Origin: a virus
Direction: 5' to 3' (one strand)
Virus record (IMG/VR): IMGVR_UViG_3300025327_000169
Coordinates: 1-21,343 of that record
DNA: 21,343 nt
Shown here: piece by piece, positions 19,942-21,343 of the stretch
How the letters are laid out: each line of letters opens with the position of its first letter
Position numbering within the stretch: position 1 is the first letter of the stretch
Position numbers and translations under genes: made by a program
Notes under the pieces: model-generated
Databases searched by the model: none
What the model was told of the DNA's origin: nothing
Seen by the model: only the letters and a program-made list of their open reading frames with translations

Positions 19942-20546
19942 ATGGTTTTTTCCGCTGGGATGATCCCAAGGTAAGCGAGGTGGCGGGCTACGCGTTGCCG
20001 CACGATTGGTGGTCACGTCCCTACGAATACGCCTGGGCGCTGGGCTTCGCAAAGCCGGGGCAGGTAGTCGCCGACATGGGCTGTGGATGGATGTACAGAC
20101 CGTTCAAGGACGCGCTGGCGGGGATTTGCGAACATGTTTACGCGGTCGATCAAAACTCTCGACTGCTGGCGCAATCCAGGCCCGACAACATGACCTTCGT
20201 TATCGCCAACTTCAGCCAGAAGATCGAGGCGCTGGAAGCTGGCAGCCTGGACGCGATCTTCTGCATCTCCGTCCTGGAAGACCTGGGCGACTTCGCCGGC
20301 CACGCGCTAAAAGAGTTCGGGCGCCTGCTCAAAGATGATGGGCTGGTCGTGATTACCTTCGATGCGCCGTATGACGATAACAACCCCACGCCGGTCTATC
20401 CGGGCCTGCCGCTGCATAAATTCAACAATGCAGTAAGGGCGGCGGGTTTGCGCCATAAGGGGATGTCTGACTACCGCAAGGACAATGCCGTAAATCACGG
20501 CGAGTGGAATTTATCTTGCTTCCACTGTGTACTGGAGAAGCGATGA
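19938..20546 (+). CDS. SAM-dependent methyltransferase (class I)
   Basis: The 202-residue product has KPGQVVADMGCGWMYRPF (motif I, slightly modified glycine loop), VYAVDQNSRLLAQ (motif II acidic residue), LDAIFCISVLEDLGDF (motif IV region) and LLKDDGLVVITFDAP (motif VI). This is a Rossmann-fold methyltransferase; the position after a GT2 suggests sugar or glycolipid methylation. ATGA overlaps on both sides couple it to its neighbours. It belongs to the same broad superfamily as the gene at 7967 but shares little sequence, so the two are not recent copies. Confidence 0.82.
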   Translation: MNGFFRWDDPKVSEVAGYALPHDWWSRPYEYAWALGFAKPGQVVADMGCGWMYRPFKDALAGICEHVYAVDQNSRLLAQSRPDNMTFVIANFSQKIEALEAGSLDAIFCISVLEDLGDFAGHALKEFGRLLKDDGLVVITFDAPYDDNNPTPVYPGLPLHKFNNAVRAAGLRHKGMSDYRKDNAVNHGEWNLSCFHCVLEKR

Positions 20547-21283
20547 CGCCGCGACCGCTGGAGTGGATCAAAAACAATCTACACCCCCAAGGCGGAGTGC
20601 GCGCCTGGGCTGGCGGCCCGGCTTATCCCGAGGTAACTGGCTATCTCATCCCCACGCTGTTACGTTATGACGAAATCGGAATGGCGATCGGTTTTGCCGA
20701 TTGGCTGGGGAAGGTGCAGAATAAAGACGGCTCTTTTAATGGGCTGGATGGCAAGCCACGTTCTTTTGATACCGCCGCGTGCCTGGAGGGATTGAGCATG
20801 ACCTATCTCACTCAGCCAGCGGGCAGGGCGCGCGAATGGCTTTCCAGGATGCACGAGGGTGGGGTTTTCTGGACCACGCCGGAGCGGGATGAGCACAACG
20901 ATTACACCATCCGGGTAAATGGAATTATGGGGATACCCCGCCAACTGCCCGAGAAGATAGCAGATAACCGCGTCCATTACATCGCTTACGCCCTGGAGGG
21001 CGCACTGGAGCTTGGAGAACGGGAATATGTCCAGGAAAAACTGGAATGGATGCGCAGTTACATGAACAACGGTTACACGCGCTACGAGATCAGGGACGGC
21101 TACGGCTGGGGGTTTGACCCCTGCGCTACTGCCCAGCTCGGAATACTGTACATCCGCTGTGGGATGGGTGACCAGGGGACGCTCGCCGCGCTGGAGCGAG
21201 CTACTGCCAACGGATATCCGAACGCGTGGACGGCTAAATATCATCTGGATTTATTGGGGATGGTTGAACGTGCAGTCTTATGA
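20543..21283 (+). CDS. Terpene-cyclase-like alpha/alpha barrel protein
   Basis: From the ATG at 20543 the protein is 246 residues. It contains YPEVTGYLIPTLLRYDE, ADWLGKVQNKDGSF (a QW-motif-like Q-x3-G-S-F), RSFDTAACLEGL and NDYTIRVNGIMG, then YALEGALELGEREY and DPCATAQLGILY. Repeated helix pairs with QxxDGSF loops are typical of the squalene-hopene cyclase / prenyltransferase fold. Short versions with the YPEVTGY motif occur in bacterial polysaccharide clusters, from memory, with unknown function. It lies after a GT2 and a methyltransferase, so glycan processing is more likely than terpene synthesis. The canonical DxDD motif is not seen. Confidence 0.65.
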   Translation: MTPRPLEWIKNNLHPQGGVRAWAGGPAYPEVTGYLIPTLLRYDEIGMAIGFADWLGKVQNKDGSFNGLDGKPRSFDTAACLEGLSMTYLTQPAGRAREWLSRMHEGGVFWTTPERDEHNDYTIRVNGIMGIPRQLPEKIADNRVHYIAYALEGALELGEREYVQEKLEWMRSYMNNGYTRYEIRDGYGWGFDPCATAQLGILYIRCGMGDQGTLAALERATANGYPNAWTAKYHLDLLGMVERAVL

Positions 21284-21343
21284 CAGGATTGTCAGGGAGA
21301 TTACCGGCAGAATAGCCATGACACAGCCAGAATGTGAAATCAT
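21270..21343 (+). CDS. Start of another gene, truncated by the window edge
   Basis: A GTG at 21270 overlaps the end of the previous gene by 14 bases and opens a frame of 24 codons with no stop: VQSYDRIVREITGRIA, then MTQPECEI. This resembles the N-terminal helix of many small methyltransferases or sugar-processing enzymes, but too little is visible to assign it. The overlap pattern fits the rest of the operon. Confidence 0.45.
   Translation, partial: MQSYDRIVREITGRIAMTQPECEI

Overview
The window is a continuous, almost entirely rightward block of a tailed double-stranded DNA phage or prophage with an HK97-type head. Identifiable parts are a lysis cassette, both terminase subunits, portal, head-morphogenesis protein, prohead protease, major capsid protein and tail/fibre proteins. 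Genes are tightly packed, with many 4-base ATGA or GTGA overlaps and clear Shine-Dalgarno sites, so the host is a bacterium. The leftmost sequence is the start of a leftward LexA/repressor-like gene with a near-perfect sigma70 promoter and a GAAC-N4-GTT operator. That suggests a temperate phage in a lineage using Gram-positive-type SOS boxes (Firmicutes, Actinobacteria, Chloroflexota and similar). The host cannot be named from sequence alone.

Layout. 1-180: leftward regulator and its promoter/operators. 190-690: no convincing gene, but a series of long perfect inverted repeats that nest like a large structured RNA. 705-3168: lysis region with a holin-like protein, an XhlA-like coiled-coil/TM protein, a metallophosphoesterase, a small winged-helix protein and a GH25 endolysin. 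3173-3502: a small Cys-rich AT-rich ORF and a stem-loop just before the terminase. 3503-6820: TerS, TerL, a small membrane protein and the portal. 6839-10381: a zinc-ribbon tail-type protein, an HNH endonuclease, a SAM methyltransferase, a GT-A glycosyltransferase and three poorly characterised small genes. 10374-14407: two large tail/fibre proteins built on a shared SDAVSVTDTATV-type repeat, a small conserved protein and a fibre-tail adaptor. 14425-15563: SPP1 gp7-like and gp10-like proteins. 15564-15755: a promoter, a palindromic operator and a structured leader. 15756-19135: GT4 glycosyltransferase, prohead protease and major capsid protein, then a strong hairpin. 19192 to the end: GT2 glycosyltransferase, methyltransferase, a squalene-cyclase-like alpha/alpha barrel protein and the start of another gene.

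How it fits together. The head genes are not in canonical order: about 10 kb of tail-fibre and sugar/methyl-transfer genes separates the portal from the protease and capsid. Three glycosyltransferases, two methyltransferases and a cyclase-like protein sit among the structural genes, so the phage may glycosylate and methylate its own virion or the host surface. The most unusual features are the structured RNA at 363-682, a paired change in the TerL Walker A and B motifs, a 21-base palindromic motif present before two morphogenesis operons, and the two repeat-built fibre proteins. No tail tube, tape measure, integrase or replication genes are in the window.
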